A stretch of 64,000 nt of DNA from Comamonas testosteroni (GTDB lineage: Bacteria > Pseudomonadota > Gammaproteobacteria > Burkholderiales > Burkholderiaceae_C), in NCBI RefSeq assembly GCF_030505195.1, contig NZ_CP129672.1:2390501-2454500 (forward strand), given 5' to 3'. Positions within the stretch are counted from its first letter, which is position 1, and each line of letters begins with the position of its first letter. The position numbers and the translations under genes are program-made. Below, piece after piece: positions 40,861-50,282 of the stretch. The notes beneath the pieces are model-generated. The model ran no database searches and had not been told where the DNA came from. It worked only from the letters and a program-made list of their open reading frames with translations.

Positions 40861-41884
40861 CGTTCACCCTTTTCCATGACTGGCAAGTGATGAGCTGGTC
40901 CGCGGCCTCACTTGCAGTGATGCCAGCATGCTAGGAACAGCCCCCAGCTGCGTGGATGACACACGCATTACGGTTTGGTAAGACCGGGCTCGGACTGGAA
41001 CGGGGCCGCAGAGCAGGCCAGGCCCCGCTGATGGCCTGACACCAGGAAATCAGCCTTCAGACAGGCTGCATTGCCCGTTTTTCAGGCAAATCACGCATAC
41101 CTTCTGCAATTTGCTCAAAAAACAGGCATTTCTCATGTACTTTTTCATACATGAGTATTAAAAGTATCTAGAAATCGTGACCGAAGCCAAGGCCATGCCT
41201 TATCTCCGAATTCCTCAGAAAACACGATCAATCCTTTGATAACCATTGGATATCTACTATCAAAAGTAGAGCATTGAAGTTATCCACGCAGTGGATAGAT
41301 TGCGCCTCTCCCTCCTCCGCATCCCGGATTTCAACAGAAATGGCCGCTCTGGCATACAAACCCCTGGCGTGACCGTCATCAGTGGAAAATTCAGAGCCTG
41401 AAGACCTTCAGCAGCAGATCCGCCAAACCTGTGGATAAATCGAGAAATTCATACCCTGCAAGAGCGATACAAACCTTGAACAAACTTACTCACAGCGCTT
41501 GAAAACTATGCAGATCCTGAAAAATGCCTGCCACAACGAAATCTAGAAAAAGTTTTTTATTCATAAAAATTTAACAACCATATCCACATGCATGCATACA
41601 TGGTTGCCCCCATGATATGTACAGGTCAATTCTCGGATAGCTCTGTGGATAAGTTTCTTGGTAACTATCATGGACAGAATCCACAACTACAATGAACAAG
41701 TCACATACAAGTGGTGGAAAAGTTTCATTGGAACTGCTCACCGGATACAACCGTAGAGCATACAAAAACCACTGTTTTGTATGCCGTATCACATAAGAAA
41801 TTCAATCTTATTTGATACATATCTCTGTACGAATACTTATAAAACGCCAAAGCACAGCGTCTTTGCGTCTCAAAAAACGCTGAA
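40861..41884. other. AT-rich non-coding region with DnaA boxes, left of dinG
   Basis: About 1 kb with no supported gene; AT-rich from about 41100 on. DnaA boxes: TGTGGATAA at 41430-41438 and 41644-41652 (perfect), TTATCCACG at 41280-41288 and ATATCCACA at 41580-41588 (8 of 9), plus weaker AGTGGATAG near 41291 and GAATCCACA near 41679. The A/T tract at 41547-41575 directly before the box at 41580 could be an unwinding element. The left part holds the promoter of the efflux operon. Candidate part of oriC together with the stretch right of dinG. Confidence 0.6.
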
Positions 41885-44056
41885 ATGCATGAAAAAAAGT
41901 GGGCTGAAGAGGCCCTGAATTCCTTTGATGCCGTGGTCGGGGCCATGCCGGGATTTCGCAGTCGTGATGGGCAGCGAAAAATGGCGGCCCAGATCGCGCA
42001 AACGCTGAGCCAGGCCCAGCTCGGAAAAATCGATGAAGACGAGCCGGAACCGCGCCGTGCCATCGCTGTCGTGCAGGCAGGAACCGGAGTCGGAAAATCG
42101 CTGGCCTACAGCATTCCGGCCATTCGCATGGCGCTGTCGCGCGGCACGCGCGTGCTGATCTCCACAGCCACGGTGGCGCTGCAGGAGCAGCTGGTGAACA
42201 AGGATTTGCCGGCCCTGGCGCAAAAGCTGGACCAGCCTTTCAAATTCGCGCTGGCCAAGGGGCGTGGCCGCTTTGTCTGCAAACTCAAGCTGGAACGTCT
42301 GGCGAGCACGGGGGAAGCACAGGACGAGATGGACGACCTGTTTGGCGATGAGCAGGGCCAGACCAAGTTCAGCCGTCCTCAGCATGAACTGCAGGCCCGC
42401 ATGCAGTTCTACAAATCCATGGCCGATGCGCTGGCCACCGAGGCCTGGAACGGCGACCGCGACTCGCTGGAGACCCCGCCGGAGGCCGAGGCCTGGAGCC
42501 CCGTGGCGGCCGAGTCCTCTTCATGCACCGGCAAGCACTGCCCGGCCTTCGGCAGCTGCGTCTATTACGAACGCCGCAAAGACCTGGTGGCGGCGCAAGT
42601 CATTGTCGCCAATCATGATTTGCTGCTTTCCTCGCTGGGCTCCAAGCTGCTGCCCGAGCTGGACAATTGCCTGCTGGTGCTCGATGAAGCCCACCACCTG
42701 CCCTCCACGGCTCTGGACCAGTTTGCCGGCGAGATGGATCTGAGCCGCCTGGGCTGGATCGACAAGCTGGCCAGCCGTGCGTTGCGCGTGAACCAGGTCG
42801 CCGAAGTCGAGGAGCTGGCCGACGTGCCCAAGCATGCGGGTCAGCTGCGCCAGCAGATGCAGGAGCTGGCGCGACTGGTCATGGAGCACTACGGAGAGAC
42901 TCTCAAATCGCAAAAAGACAGCTATGGGCCGGCCAGGGTACGGGCACCCCGCGGAATGCTGCCAGAGGCCCTTCTGGAGCCTCTGGGACAGATTGCGCAC
43001 CATGCCGACGGCTTTCTGGATGCGCTGCGTGCTGTCTCCAAGGCTCTGCGTGCCGAAATCAAGGAGCAACCCGAGGAGGCGCAGCGCCTGTCCACCGTCT
43101 ATGCGCAGGTAGGCGCCCTGGCGCCCTGGCTGGAAGCCATTTTCAACACCACGCAATTGCTGCTGCAGAACAACGAGAGCGATGGCGACGGCAAGATGGT
43201 GCCCCATGCCAAGTGGTTCACGCTGGAGATGGACGGCGAGTTCATCGTGGTCAAGGCCCATGCCAGCCCGATACAGCCCGGCGCCACCCTGCGCCAGCAC
43301 CTGTGGTCGCAGGTTCGCGGTGCGGTGCTGACATCTGCCACGCTGACCAGCTGCGGGCATTTCGACTTCTTTTTGCGTGAGGCGGGGCTGGCCAATGACG
43401 CCTCTGTCACCACGCTGGAAGTGCCAAGTCCCTTCGACTATGCGCGCCAGGGCACGCTGGTGGCCCGTGAAACGGTCTCAGACCCGCGTGAAGCCGCCCG
43501 CTTTACCGAGGAGATGGTCGAGGCCCTGCTGAACGATCTGAGCCGCATAGAGGCCGGCGCACTGGTCTTGTTCACATCCCGCGAGCAGATGCGCCAGGCC
43601 GTGGATGCGCTGTCCACCAGCATGCGCAACCAGGTGCTGGTGCAGACCGCCCTGCCCCGCCAGACACTGCTGGCACGCCACCGCGAGGCCGTGGCGATGG
43701 GTGAGCCCTCCATCATCTTCGGCATGCAGTCCTTTGGCGAAGGACTGGACCTGCCCGGAGCACTCTGCGAGTCCCTGTTCATCACCAAGCTGCCTTTTGC
43801 TCCGCCCGATGACCCCGTTGGCGAAGCCAGAGCCGAATGGCTGCGCAGCAGCGGCCGCAACCCCTTCAACGAGTTGGTGGTGCCGGCCACGGCCATTCGC
43901 CTGGCCCAGTGGGTAGGCCGCGCTATCCGGACCGAGGAAGACCAGGCCCATGTGTACTGCTATGACCGTCGCCTGACGGGCACCAGCTACGGCCAGCTGC
44001 TGATCAAGGGCCTGCCGCCGTTCACGCTGCAAAAGCGCCCTGTCCGAGGGGCCTGA
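41885..44056 (+). CDS. dinG: ATP-dependent DNA helicase DinG
   Basis: A 723-residue XPD-like 5'-3' helicase of superfamily 2 that in E. coli resolves R-loops and collisions of replication with transcription. Visible: an early SRDGQRKMAAQIA Q-motif-like region, Walker A VVQAGTGVGKSLAYSIPA, the iron-sulfur cluster cysteines (one before CPAF, then GKHCPAFGSC), DEAHHL for Walker B, and motif VI QWVGRAIRTEEDQ near the end. The start ATG 41885 has no clear ribosome binding site. Position between the two DnaA box clusters is unusual, as it places a replication-conflict helicase at the origin. Confidence 0.93.
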   Translation: MHEKKWAEEALNSFDAVVGAMPGFRSRDGQRKMAAQIAQTLSQAQLGKIDEDEPEPRRAIAVVQAGTGVGKSLAYSIPAIRMALSRGTRVLISTATVALQEQLVNKDLPALAQKLDQPFKFALAKGRGRFVCKLKLERLASTGEAQDEMDDLFGDEQGQTKFSRPQHELQARMQFYKSMADALATEAWNGDRDSLETPPEAEAWSPVAAESSSCTGKHCPAFGSCVYYERRKDLVAAQVIVANHDLLLSSLGSKLLPELDNCLLVLDEAHHLPSTALDQFAGEMDLSRLGWIDKLASRALRVNQVAEVEELADVPKHAGQLRQQMQELARLVMEHYGETLKSQKDSYGPARVRAPRGMLPEALLEPLGQIAHHADGFLDALRAVSKALRAEIKEQPEEAQRLSTVYAQVGALAPWLEAIFNTTQLLLQNNESDGDGKMVPHAKWFTLEMDGEFIVVKAHASPIQPGATLRQHLWSQVRGAVLTSATLTSCGHFDFFLREAGLANDASVTTLEVPSPFDYARQGTLVARETVSDPREAARFTEEMVEALLNDLSRIEAGALVLFTSREQMRQAVDALSTSMRNQVLVQTALPRQTLLARHREAVAMGEPSIIFGMQSFGEGLDLPGALCESLFITKLPFAPPDDPVGEARAEWLRSSGRNPFNELVVPATAIRLAQWVGRAIRTEEDQAHVYCYDRRLTGTSYGQLLIKGLPPFTLQKRPVRGA

Positions 44057-45521
44057 GTTCCTGCGCGAAGGGCGGCCTGCAGCAGCAACTCCAGGCTGTT
44101 TTGCCGCTCTCTCAGCGCGTTTGACAGCCGGTTTTAGCGCGTCCTGGACATTTACGGCCTGGCGGTTTTCAGCCAGGCCGGCACCGCCCTGCTCGCCCGA
44201 GTCGCATTTGTAATTTTTCTAACACTTGCCCGGCACTGCGAGCGGCATCTGCAGCGATTCGCCGCACTGCGCGGCGAGCCCATCCCCAAGCAATACGCGA
44301 TTCCCGATACGCCTGCGATCCGACCCTTTCTTCTTGGACGGTCTGCATGGCGAGCGGCCAGCTTTGGCGCCTGCTGCAATGCCTTTGCGCCTGCCCGGAT
44401 GCCAGCCGCATCCCGCCCAGTCTTGATTCAGACTTCAAGAAAGAGTCAAAAAATCCTTTGAAAACAATGACCTACGGATCATTGAATTTTTTTGAATGCA
44501 TGCCAAGCCATCAGCAGCCGGGATCGGCGGCATGCATGCGTGGCGAGTTTCCCCCAGCTGTTCATAACATTCTGTGGATAACAAGCGCTTCATCGTCTCT
44601 GCCACAGGAATTTATCCCCAGCTCGGATCTTTGAGGAGGCGCATCTTACGCCAATTTTTCAAGATCTGGCGCGTCAATTTTCACCAAGGGCTTTTTTTCT
44701 GAACTTCCCTCTGAAACAAAGGGATTGAAGCAGCTGAACACGCTCAGTTCCAGCTTCGCCCAGTCCCTGTCTGCGAGTTTGCCTTCAGTTGTTCTTTAGA
44801 AGTCTTATAAAAATATAGTCGTAGTAGTAAGACTTGGCATCTGCTGTTGATAACTTCAAAAAAACAAGACAAATCAAGTCTCTTGCACGATGACAAACAT
44901 GGAGACAAACCAGGGTCGCTGCTGTCCTCCATCCATGAACAACTTTGTCGATCTCTTGATTTTTGTGGAAAACCCAAGAGTTGGTATCTGGTTATCCACA
45001 GAAATTCATTTCTTTCTTATTTAGCATTAAATCGGCTAAAAACATTGCTATATATGCATAGTTAGCTATGTTTTTTATAGTGAACAACTGCTGAAAGCAT
45101 GCTTGAGCACATCAGATGTCAGAGCTGTGGTGAAGAAAGAACTTCCTGAACCTGATCTGATCAGCCGGTTTTTTTATCCAGGTGCTCTCCGATTGCTGTG
45201 TAAACTTCGACCAAAGTTGTTATTTCTAGTCTTATCTTTTTACTTAGTAGTAATAGTAAGTAGTCCACTTAATTGTTGATAAGTAATTAATTTCATTGAA
45301 AATCAACAACTTACACTTTCACAAAGTCTGTGCCCTTACATGGGCTGCCGCTGTCCTTGATTTGGGAACAACTTTCCAGAAGCCAGCCGGGCTGTGGAAA
45401 ACTGAAAATTTCCTTGGCTTTTATCACCATGTTTATTCACAGGCCGTGGAGCTGCGGCAAAGCATGAAAAAAGCCGCCCGTTGGGCGGCCTGGTCGAGCT
45501 GGATAGCACTGGCCCGGGAAT
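44057..45521. other. oriC: Putative chromosomal origin region (oriC), right of dinG
   Basis: Nearly 1.5 kb without a gene; from about 44560 it is AT-rich and packed with DnaA boxes. Perfect: TGTGGATAA 44573-44581 and TTATCCACA 44992-45000. One mismatch: TTATCCCCA 44612-44620, TGTTGATAA 44845-44853 and 45274-45282, TGTGGAAAA 44964-44972 and 45393-45401. TAG-triplet runs stand before both TGTTGATAA boxes: GTAGTAGTAAG (44821-44831) and TAGTAGTAATAGTAAGTAG (45246-45264), as in the DnaA-trio opening element. Hand-counted G and C samples suggest that the strand bias changes near here. The part from 44057 to about 44500 is GC-richer, with nothing recognised. Confidence 0.68.
45467..45489 (-). terminator. 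Terminator of pagL
   Basis: Stem GCCGCCC (45473-45479) with GGGCGGC (45483-45489), loop GTT; A residues at 45467-45472 give the U tract on the minus transcript. Confidence 0.85.
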
Positions 45522-46097
45522 TCAGAAGTGGCGTGCGTATCGCAGCTGAAGAAAGTTCTCTCCCGGATTGGGGCGCTTGATGCCTGCATTGGACTGATGC
45601 TCCAAGCGCAGGCTGATCTCGTTTTTCAGTTGCTCGCCAAACAGGTAGCCGATGCCTATATGGCTGGCAAAGTTGTAGCGGGTCGAAAATTCCTTGTGAT
45701 CGGTGATGAAGCGGTGGTTGATGGCATAGCTCGCGCCCAGGCCGGCTTGCAGGAACCAGGGAGACTGGCCTTGAGAGGGGCGCCAGCGTAATGTGGGCTG
45801 TGCTCCCAGAACCCAGGCTGAACGATTGCCGCCCTGATAGTCGGCCGACCAGCGACTGACAGAGAGATCCCAGTAACCCGTCATCCGTCCCGAGCCAAGG
45901 GCGTAGCTCCAGTTCCAGGGGAGCATGACGCCGCCCGTCCAGCTGTCGGTGTTGTGCTCCGCCGAGCCGTACTGCAGATAGATAGCTGTTGTCGATGATT
46001 GCGCAGGCTGTGCATGAAGCATGGAGCTCGCCAGGCTGATCAGCACCGGGACTACAAGATTGGTTGCCAATTGCAGTTTTTTCATGTCAATTGCCAT
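45522..46097 (-). CDS. pagL: Lipid A 3-O-deacylase PagL family
   Basis: A 191-residue outer membrane beta-barrel with a signal peptide ending HAQ. The C-terminal stretch SLRLEHQSNAGIKRPNPGEN followed by FLQLRYARHF is the family hallmark; His and Ser of HQS are the catalytic pair. The terminal Phe is the usual outer membrane sorting end. PagL removes the 3-O acyl chain of lipid A, which reduces immune recognition and alters membrane properties. Start at 46097 or at the second ATG 46085 (MKKLQLATNL), which has the more usual signal start; neither has a strong binding site. Confidence 0.85.
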   Translation of the reverse strand: MAIDMKKLQLATNLVVPVLISLASSMLHAQPAQSSTTAIYLQYGSAEHNTDSWTGGVMLPWNWSYALGSGRMTGYWDLSVSRWSADYQGGNRSAWVLGAQPTLRWRPSQGQSPWFLQAGLGASYAINHRFITDHKEFSTRYNFASHIGIGYLFGEQLKNEISLRLEHQSNAGIKRPNPGENFLQLRYARHF

Positions 46098-46243
46098 CTA
46101 AATGTGTTGAATTGGGTCGCTACATCGATGCTCGGGTAATGCCTGGATTTCGTTCCTTCTGTGGATATGAATCTAGAAGCTTGTGAATAAATGTTCTGTC
46201 GGCAAGCGCTTGCGTTGGTAGTCAGCCAATTGATATCGAAATG

Positions 46244-46274
46244 AAAAAAGCCCCCGGTCATGACGACCGGGGGC
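46244..46274 (-). terminator. Terminator of the Spy-like gene
   Basis: Stem GCCCCCGGTC (46250-46259) with GACCGGGGGC (46265-46274), five-base loop, A run at 46244-46249 (U in the minus transcript) and TTTT on the other side. Confidence 0.85.
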
Positions 46275-46302
46275 TTTTATGGAGAGGGCGACTGAGCTCG
46301 GC

Positions 46303-46857
46303 TTACTTTGCCGCAGGGGCAGGAGCTGCGGGACGCTCCTGCCCGGGTTGGCCGCCATGGTGGCCGTGATGGCGCTCACCGCGCTGGTGATGCATGTGCA
46401 GGGTGGCCGCATCGAAGGTCTTTTTCTGCTCGGCACTGAGCTGGGCGTAGAAGGCCTTGGTGGCTTCGGCACGGCGGTCCATCTCGGCCATGTGCTTGCC
46501 GCGCATTTCACGCATCTTGTCGATGCGCTCTGGCGTGGTCAGCTTGGCAAAGGCTTCGCGGTCGCGGGGGGCAGGGCGCTCACCGGGCTTCATGGCCTGG
46601 GTGTAGGTGGTCCAGGCCGCTTGCTGCGCAGGCGTCAGCTTCAGTTCGGCCTTGAGTTTTTCCATGCGCTGCTTCATATGCTCCATGCGGTCACCACGCT
46701 TGTCACCACGCTGGTGCTGGTGCGGCTCGGGCGCTTTTTGCGCTGCTGCGGGTTGCTCGGCAGGGGCGGAAGTCTGGGCAAAGCTGGGCAGGCTCAGCGA
46801 GGCGAGCAGGGCGGTTGCAACAGCGGCGCCGGTCAATGTCTGGCGAAAGCGGGTCAT
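46303..46857 (-). CDS. Periplasmic Spy/LTXXQ-like protein
   Basis: A 184-residue protein with a signal peptide (TGAAVATALLASLSLPSFA). The mature part is His-, Lys- and Arg-rich and mainly helical, with two family-like segments, LKLTPAQQAAW and AQLSAEQKKTFD, i.e. the LTxxQ motif of the CpxP/Spy group. The tail is His-rich (HHGHHGG) and may bind metal. Relatives are periplasmic chaperones or metal-stress proteins. ATG 46857 has AAGGAA upstream; the frame is open further to 47037 without support. Divergent from rdgC. Confidence 0.75.
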   Translation of the reverse strand: MTRFRQTLTGAAVATALLASLSLPSFAQTSAPAEQPAAAQKAPEPHQHQRGDKRGDRMEHMKQRMEKLKAELKLTPAQQAAWTTYTQAMKPGERPAPRDREAFAKLTTPERIDKMREMRGKHMAEMDRRAEATKAFYAQLSAEQKKTFDAATLHMHHQRGERHHGHHGGQPGQERPAAPAPAAK

Positions 46858-47119
46858 GTCTGTTTCCTTTTCGATTGAAGTGGAAGAAGTGGCCGCCTGG
46901 TCTTGCTCCTGAATGGGCATTCGGTAGCGGATGACTGAAGTGTGGACCCCCCATGTTTCTGAGACGTGAGGTTTTGCAGCCGCTCTGTAAAGATTTGATA
47001 AGTTTGAGTGGCTCCGACTGCGCAACAATGCATGCATGGGCTGCGTTGGCGGCCGATTTTTTTCCGCGAGATCCAGCTGCAGGAGCTGGCGACGATTGAA
47101 GGTTTAGCAAAGGTTTTTG

Positions 47120-48157
47120 ATGTTCAAGAACATGATTGTTTATCGCATTGCCGAGAGCTGGCAGGGCGATCTGCAGCTGCTGGAAGATGCGCTGCAAAAG
47201 ACGGTGTTTGAGGAGTGCGGCGCGACACAGGAGCGCTCCGTGGGCTGGGTGCCGCCGCGCGGCGAGCCGCATGGCCCGCTGGCGGAAAGCGTGGCCGGCC
47301 AGTGGGTGATGCGCTTCATGAGCGAGTCCAAGATGCTGCCGGCCAGCGTGCTCAACCGCAAGGTCAACGAGAAGGCCGAGCACATCGAAAAGACGGAGGG
47401 CCGCAAGCCCGGCAAGAAGGAAAAGAAGGAGCTCAAGGACGAGGCCAAGCTGGACCTGCTGCCCATGGCCTTCACCAAGCAGGGCAGCATGTGGGTGTGG
47501 ATCGATGCGCAGGCGCGCACGCTGGTGCTCGATACCAGCGCACAAGGCCGTGCCGACGAGATCGTGACGCTGCTGGTCGAAGGCCTGCCAGGCTTTGCGG
47601 TGGCGTTGCTGGACACGCAGACCAGTCCGCAGGCCGCCATGGCGCACTGGCTGATCACACAGGAGCCTCCGGCAGGTTTTTCCATCGACCGCGAGTGCGA
47701 GCTCAAGGCCGCCGATGAGTCCAAGGCCGTGGTGCGCTATGCGCGCCACCCGCTCGATATCGACGAGGTGCGCCAGCATATCGAGCATGGCAAGCTGCCG
47801 ACCAAGCTGGCCATGACCTGGGATGACCGCGTGAGCTTTGTGCTCAGCGAAGGTCTGCAGATCAAGAAGATCGCGTTGCTTGACGCAGTGATGGACGGAA
47901 ACAGCCAGGACGATGGCGGTTTCGATACCGATGTGGCGATTGCCACGGGCGAGCTGTCACGCCTGATTCCCGATCTGATCGAGGCGCTGGGCGGGGAAGG
48001 GCGCACGGGTCTGGGCGATGGCCTGCCGGCATCGCTGGCGTCGGTGCCTGCGGCAGAGACGTTGCCCGTGCGTCTGGCACAGGGACGCGGCCAGGGCACG
48101 TTCACGGGCCCGGCCACGGCGCCCGCCGATACGGCCCCGGAAGAGGCGCCGTTCTGA
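47120..48157 (+). CDS. rdgC: Recombination-associated nucleoid protein RdgC
   Basis: RdgC forms a ring around DNA and modulates RecA activity. The 345-residue product starts MFKNMIVYRI as is typical, with later VGWVPPRGE and the basic loop RKPGKKEKKELKDEAKLDLLPMAF, all hallmarks of the family. The C-terminal 50 residues are low in conservation and rich in Ala, Pro and Gly. ATG 47120 was preferred to a TTG at 47117. Its location near the putative origin is of interest but may be chance. Confidence 0.93.
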   Translation: MFKNMIVYRIAESWQGDLQLLEDALQKTVFEECGATQERSVGWVPPRGEPHGPLAESVAGQWVMRFMSESKMLPASVLNRKVNEKAEHIEKTEGRKPGKKEKKELKDEAKLDLLPMAFTKQGSMWVWIDAQARTLVLDTSAQGRADEIVTLLVEGLPGFAVALLDTQTSPQAAMAHWLITQEPPAGFSIDRECELKAADESKAVVRYARHPLDIDEVRQHIEHGKLPTKLAMTWDDRVSFVLSEGLQIKKIALLDAVMDGNSQDDGGFDTDVAIATGELSRLIPDLIEALGGEGRTGLGDGLPASLASVPAAETLPVRLAQGRGQGTFTGPATAPADTAPEEAPF

Positions 48158-48171
48158 CGCTATGAATGATG

Positions 48172-48256
48172 TAGCTGCTTGCGCATGTGAATAAAGGATT
48201 TCAGCATTAATTGATGCTGAAATCAATGGCTAGAAAGCGCAAGTAGCTATCAAAAA
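48172..48256. repeat. Nested palindromic intergenic repeat
   Basis: Outer arms TAGCTGCTTGCGC (48172-48184) and GCGCAAGTAGCTA (48237-48249) pair with one mismatch; inner arms GATTTCAGCAT (48197-48207) and ATGCTGAAATC (48214-48224) pair perfectly. The right end GCGCAAGTAGCTATCAAAAA matches 62588-62607 at 18 of 20 bases, so it belongs to a dispersed repeat family. Confidence 0.6.
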
Positions 48257-48290
48257 AAGGCCTGCCAGATGTCTCCGGCAGGCCTTTTTC
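48251..48290. terminator. Bidirectional terminator rdgC / bktB
   Basis: Stem AGGCCTGCC (48258-48266) with GGCAGGCCT (48277-48285), with A run before and T run after, between converging genes. Confidence 0.85.
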
Positions 48291-48322
48291 ATGGGCGTTT
48301 CAGGTGCTGCGCAAACGCGGCA

Positions 48323-49510
48323 TCAGACGCGCTCGAAAATCGCGGCAATACCCTGGCCGCCGCCGATGCACATGGTCACCAGCGCATAGCGGCCGCCGGT
48401 GCGCTGCAGCTCGTAGAGCGCCTTGGTGGTGATGATGGCGCCGGTGGCACCGACGGGGTGGCCCAGGGAGATGCCGGAGCCGTTGGGGTTGACCTTGGCA
48501 GGGTCCAGAGCCAGCTCCTGGATCACGGCGCAGGCCTGGGCGGCGAAGGCTTCGTTGGCTTCGATCACGTCCATCTGTTCGATCTTCAGACCGGTGCGTG
48601 CCAGCACCTTCTGCGTTGCGGGGACCGGGCCGATGCCCATGTATGCCGGCTCGACGCCGGCGTGCGCGTAGCCGACCAGGCGGGCAATGGGCTTGGCGCC
48701 GGAAGACTTCAGCGCCTGCTCGCTCATCATCAGCACGGCAGCCGCGCCATCGTTGATGCCGGAGGCGTTGCCGGCGGTGACCGTGCCGCCTTCCTTCTTG
48801 AACGCGGGCTTCATGCCGGCCAGGGTGTCCAGCGTGGTGGCGGCGCGCACGTGTTCGTCGGTGTCGAACAGCACCACGCCCTTGCGGCTGGCAATTTCCA
48901 CGGGAACGATCTGCTCCTTGAAGCGGCCGGCCTCGATGGCGGCAGCGGCGCGCTGCTGGCTGATGACGGCCAGCTCGTCCTGCATCACGCGGCTGATCTT
49001 GTAGCGCTCGGCCACGTTTTCAGCAGTGATGCCCATATGCATTTTTTGCCAGGGATCGTGCAGGATGCCCAGCATGTAGTCGATGCTCTTGGCATCGCCC
49101 ATGCGTGCGCCCCAGCGCGCGGACATGTCGAAGTAGGGGCCGCGGCTCATGGATTCGGAGCCGGCACCAATGGCCACTTCGCAGTCGCCCAGCGCAATCG
49201 ATTGCGCTGCCGAGACGATGGCCTGCAGGCCAGAGCCGCACAGGCGGTTGACGTTGTAGGCAGGGGTTTCGATGGAGCAGCCGGCGTCCACGGCCGCCAC
49301 GCGGGACAGGTAGGCGTCGCGCGTGTCGGTGGGGATGACGTTGCCCATCACCACATGGCCCACGGTGTCGGCAGCGATGCCGGCACGCGCAATGGCAGCC
49401 TTGACCACGGTGGTGGCCAGCTGGGCGTTGGGAACGTCCTTGAGGCTGCCGCCAAAAGTGCCGATGGCCGTGCGCGCGGCGCTGACAACGAAGATGTCTC
49501 TGGTGCTCAT
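48323..49510 (-). CDS. bktB: Beta-ketothiolase (acetyl-CoA acyltransferase), BktB-like
   Basis: Condenses or cleaves beta-ketoacyl-CoA; BktB of Cupriavidus also accepts propionyl-CoA and feeds polyhydroxyalkanoate synthesis. The 395-residue protein has the nucleophile Cys in NRLCGSGLQAIVSAAQ (about residue 91), the catalytic His in GHPVGATGA, and the second Cys in TMCIGGGQG. Overall it follows BktB more closely than PhaA from memory (FGGSLKDV, GVEPAYMGIGPVPAT, NPNGSGISLGHP). ATG 49510 has AGGAG upstream; an in-frame start at 49537 has no support. Single gene with a shared terminator. Confidence 0.88.
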   Translation of the reverse strand: MSTRDIFVVSAARTAIGTFGGSLKDVPNAQLATTVVKAAIARAGIAADTVGHVVMGNVIPTDTRDAYLSRVAAVDAGCSIETPAYNVNRLCGSGLQAIVSAAQSIALGDCEVAIGAGSESMSRGPYFDMSARWGARMGDAKSIDYMLGILHDPWQKMHMGITAENVAERYKISRVMQDELAVISQQRAAAAIEAGRFKEQIVPVEIASRKGVVLFDTDEHVRAATTLDTLAGMKPAFKKEGGTVTAGNASGINDGAAAVLMMSEQALKSSGAKPIARLVGYAHAGVEPAYMGIGPVPATQKVLARTGLKIEQMDVIEANEAFAAQACAVIQELALDPAKVNPNGSGISLGHPVGATGAIITTKALYELQRTGGRYALVTMCIGGGQGIAAIFERV

Positions 49511-49662
49511 GGTTTGTCTCCTGCATCGCGTCGGCAATGCTTGTGCTTGAGTGATTTAAAAAGATGGATGAGAGCAACCGCATTCATCGCACAGAGTATT
49601 CTGCAGTACTTGCTGCAGTGCAACATGTCTCATTGTTGACGCTGCCCTGCGCGGGTGGCGAT

Positions 49663-49678
49663 GGTTTCACGTGAAACC
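49663..49678. promoter_or_regulatory. parS: parS site 1
   Basis: GGTTTCACGTGAAACC, a complete 16-bp palindrome that differs from the consensus TGTTTCACGTGAAACA only in the outer two bases. It lies between bktB and cueR. Should be bound by ParB encoded at 60.1 kb. Confidence 0.85.
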
Positions 49679-49699
49679 CCCAAGCCGCCGCAATCCGCC

Positions 49700-50206
49700 T
49701 CAGGCCGCTGCCCTGCGCCGGCCTCTCGGAGTGGGAGCCCTGGGTTCGTGATGGGCCGGCGTCAGGTCGGTGTCCGCGCTGGCCAGGTCGTCGAGGATGG
49801 GGCAGTCAGGCCTGTCGTCGCCGTGGCAGCAATGCACCAGAGTCTGCAGCGTGCGCTGCATGGACTGCATGGCGGCGATGCGCTCGGTCAGTGTGGCAAT
49901 GTGCTTTTGCGCGATGGCCTTGACCTGGCTGCTGGCACGGCCCTGGTTCTGCCACAGGCCCAGCAGGGTGGCGATCTCGTCCATGGAAAAGCCCAGATCG
50001 CGCCCGCGGCGGATGAAGCGCAGCGCATGCACATCGGCTTCGGTGTACTGGCGATAGCCGCTGTCGGTACGGTGCACGGGTGGCAGCAGGCCCAGTGACT
50101 CGTAGTGACGCACCATGCGCGCAGAAACCCCGGCGCGGCGTGCGGCCTCGCCGATGACGACAGGCCAGTTCTGAGCGATTTTTTGTGTCGCTGGGTGGTT
50201 GGGCAT
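49700..50206 (-). CDS. cueR: Copper-responsive MerR-family regulator CueR
   Basis: A 168-residue Cu(I)-sensing activator. The N-terminal helix-turn-helix reads VVIGEAARRAGVSARMVRHYESLGLLPP, and the metal loop CHGDDRPDC has the two cysteines with seven residues between them that characterise CueR and its close relatives. Compared with E. coli CueR (135 residues) it has short extensions on both ends. It follows copZ on the same strand, and a MerR-type operator precedes copZ, so it probably activates copZ-cueR in response to copper. Confidence 0.85.
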   Translation of the reverse strand: MPNHPATQKIAQNWPVVIGEAARRAGVSARMVRHYESLGLLPPVHRTDSGYRQYTEADVHALRFIRRGRDLGFSMDEIATLLGLWQNQGRASSQVKAIAQKHIATLTERIAAMQSMQRTLQTLVHCCHGDDRPDCPILDDLASADTDLTPAHHEPRAPTPRGRRRAAA

Positions 50207-50282
50207 GGGTGATCCTGAAAAAACGCGCCAGCGGCCTTCTGGCGGCTTGCATGAGGTGCTGGCGCGGTGGGAGAGGCTGCGC

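Noticed and set aside
44226-45580. Small open frames right of dinG
   Set aside because: No binding sites, no similarity, AT-rich with clustered DnaA boxes; better read as origin DNA.
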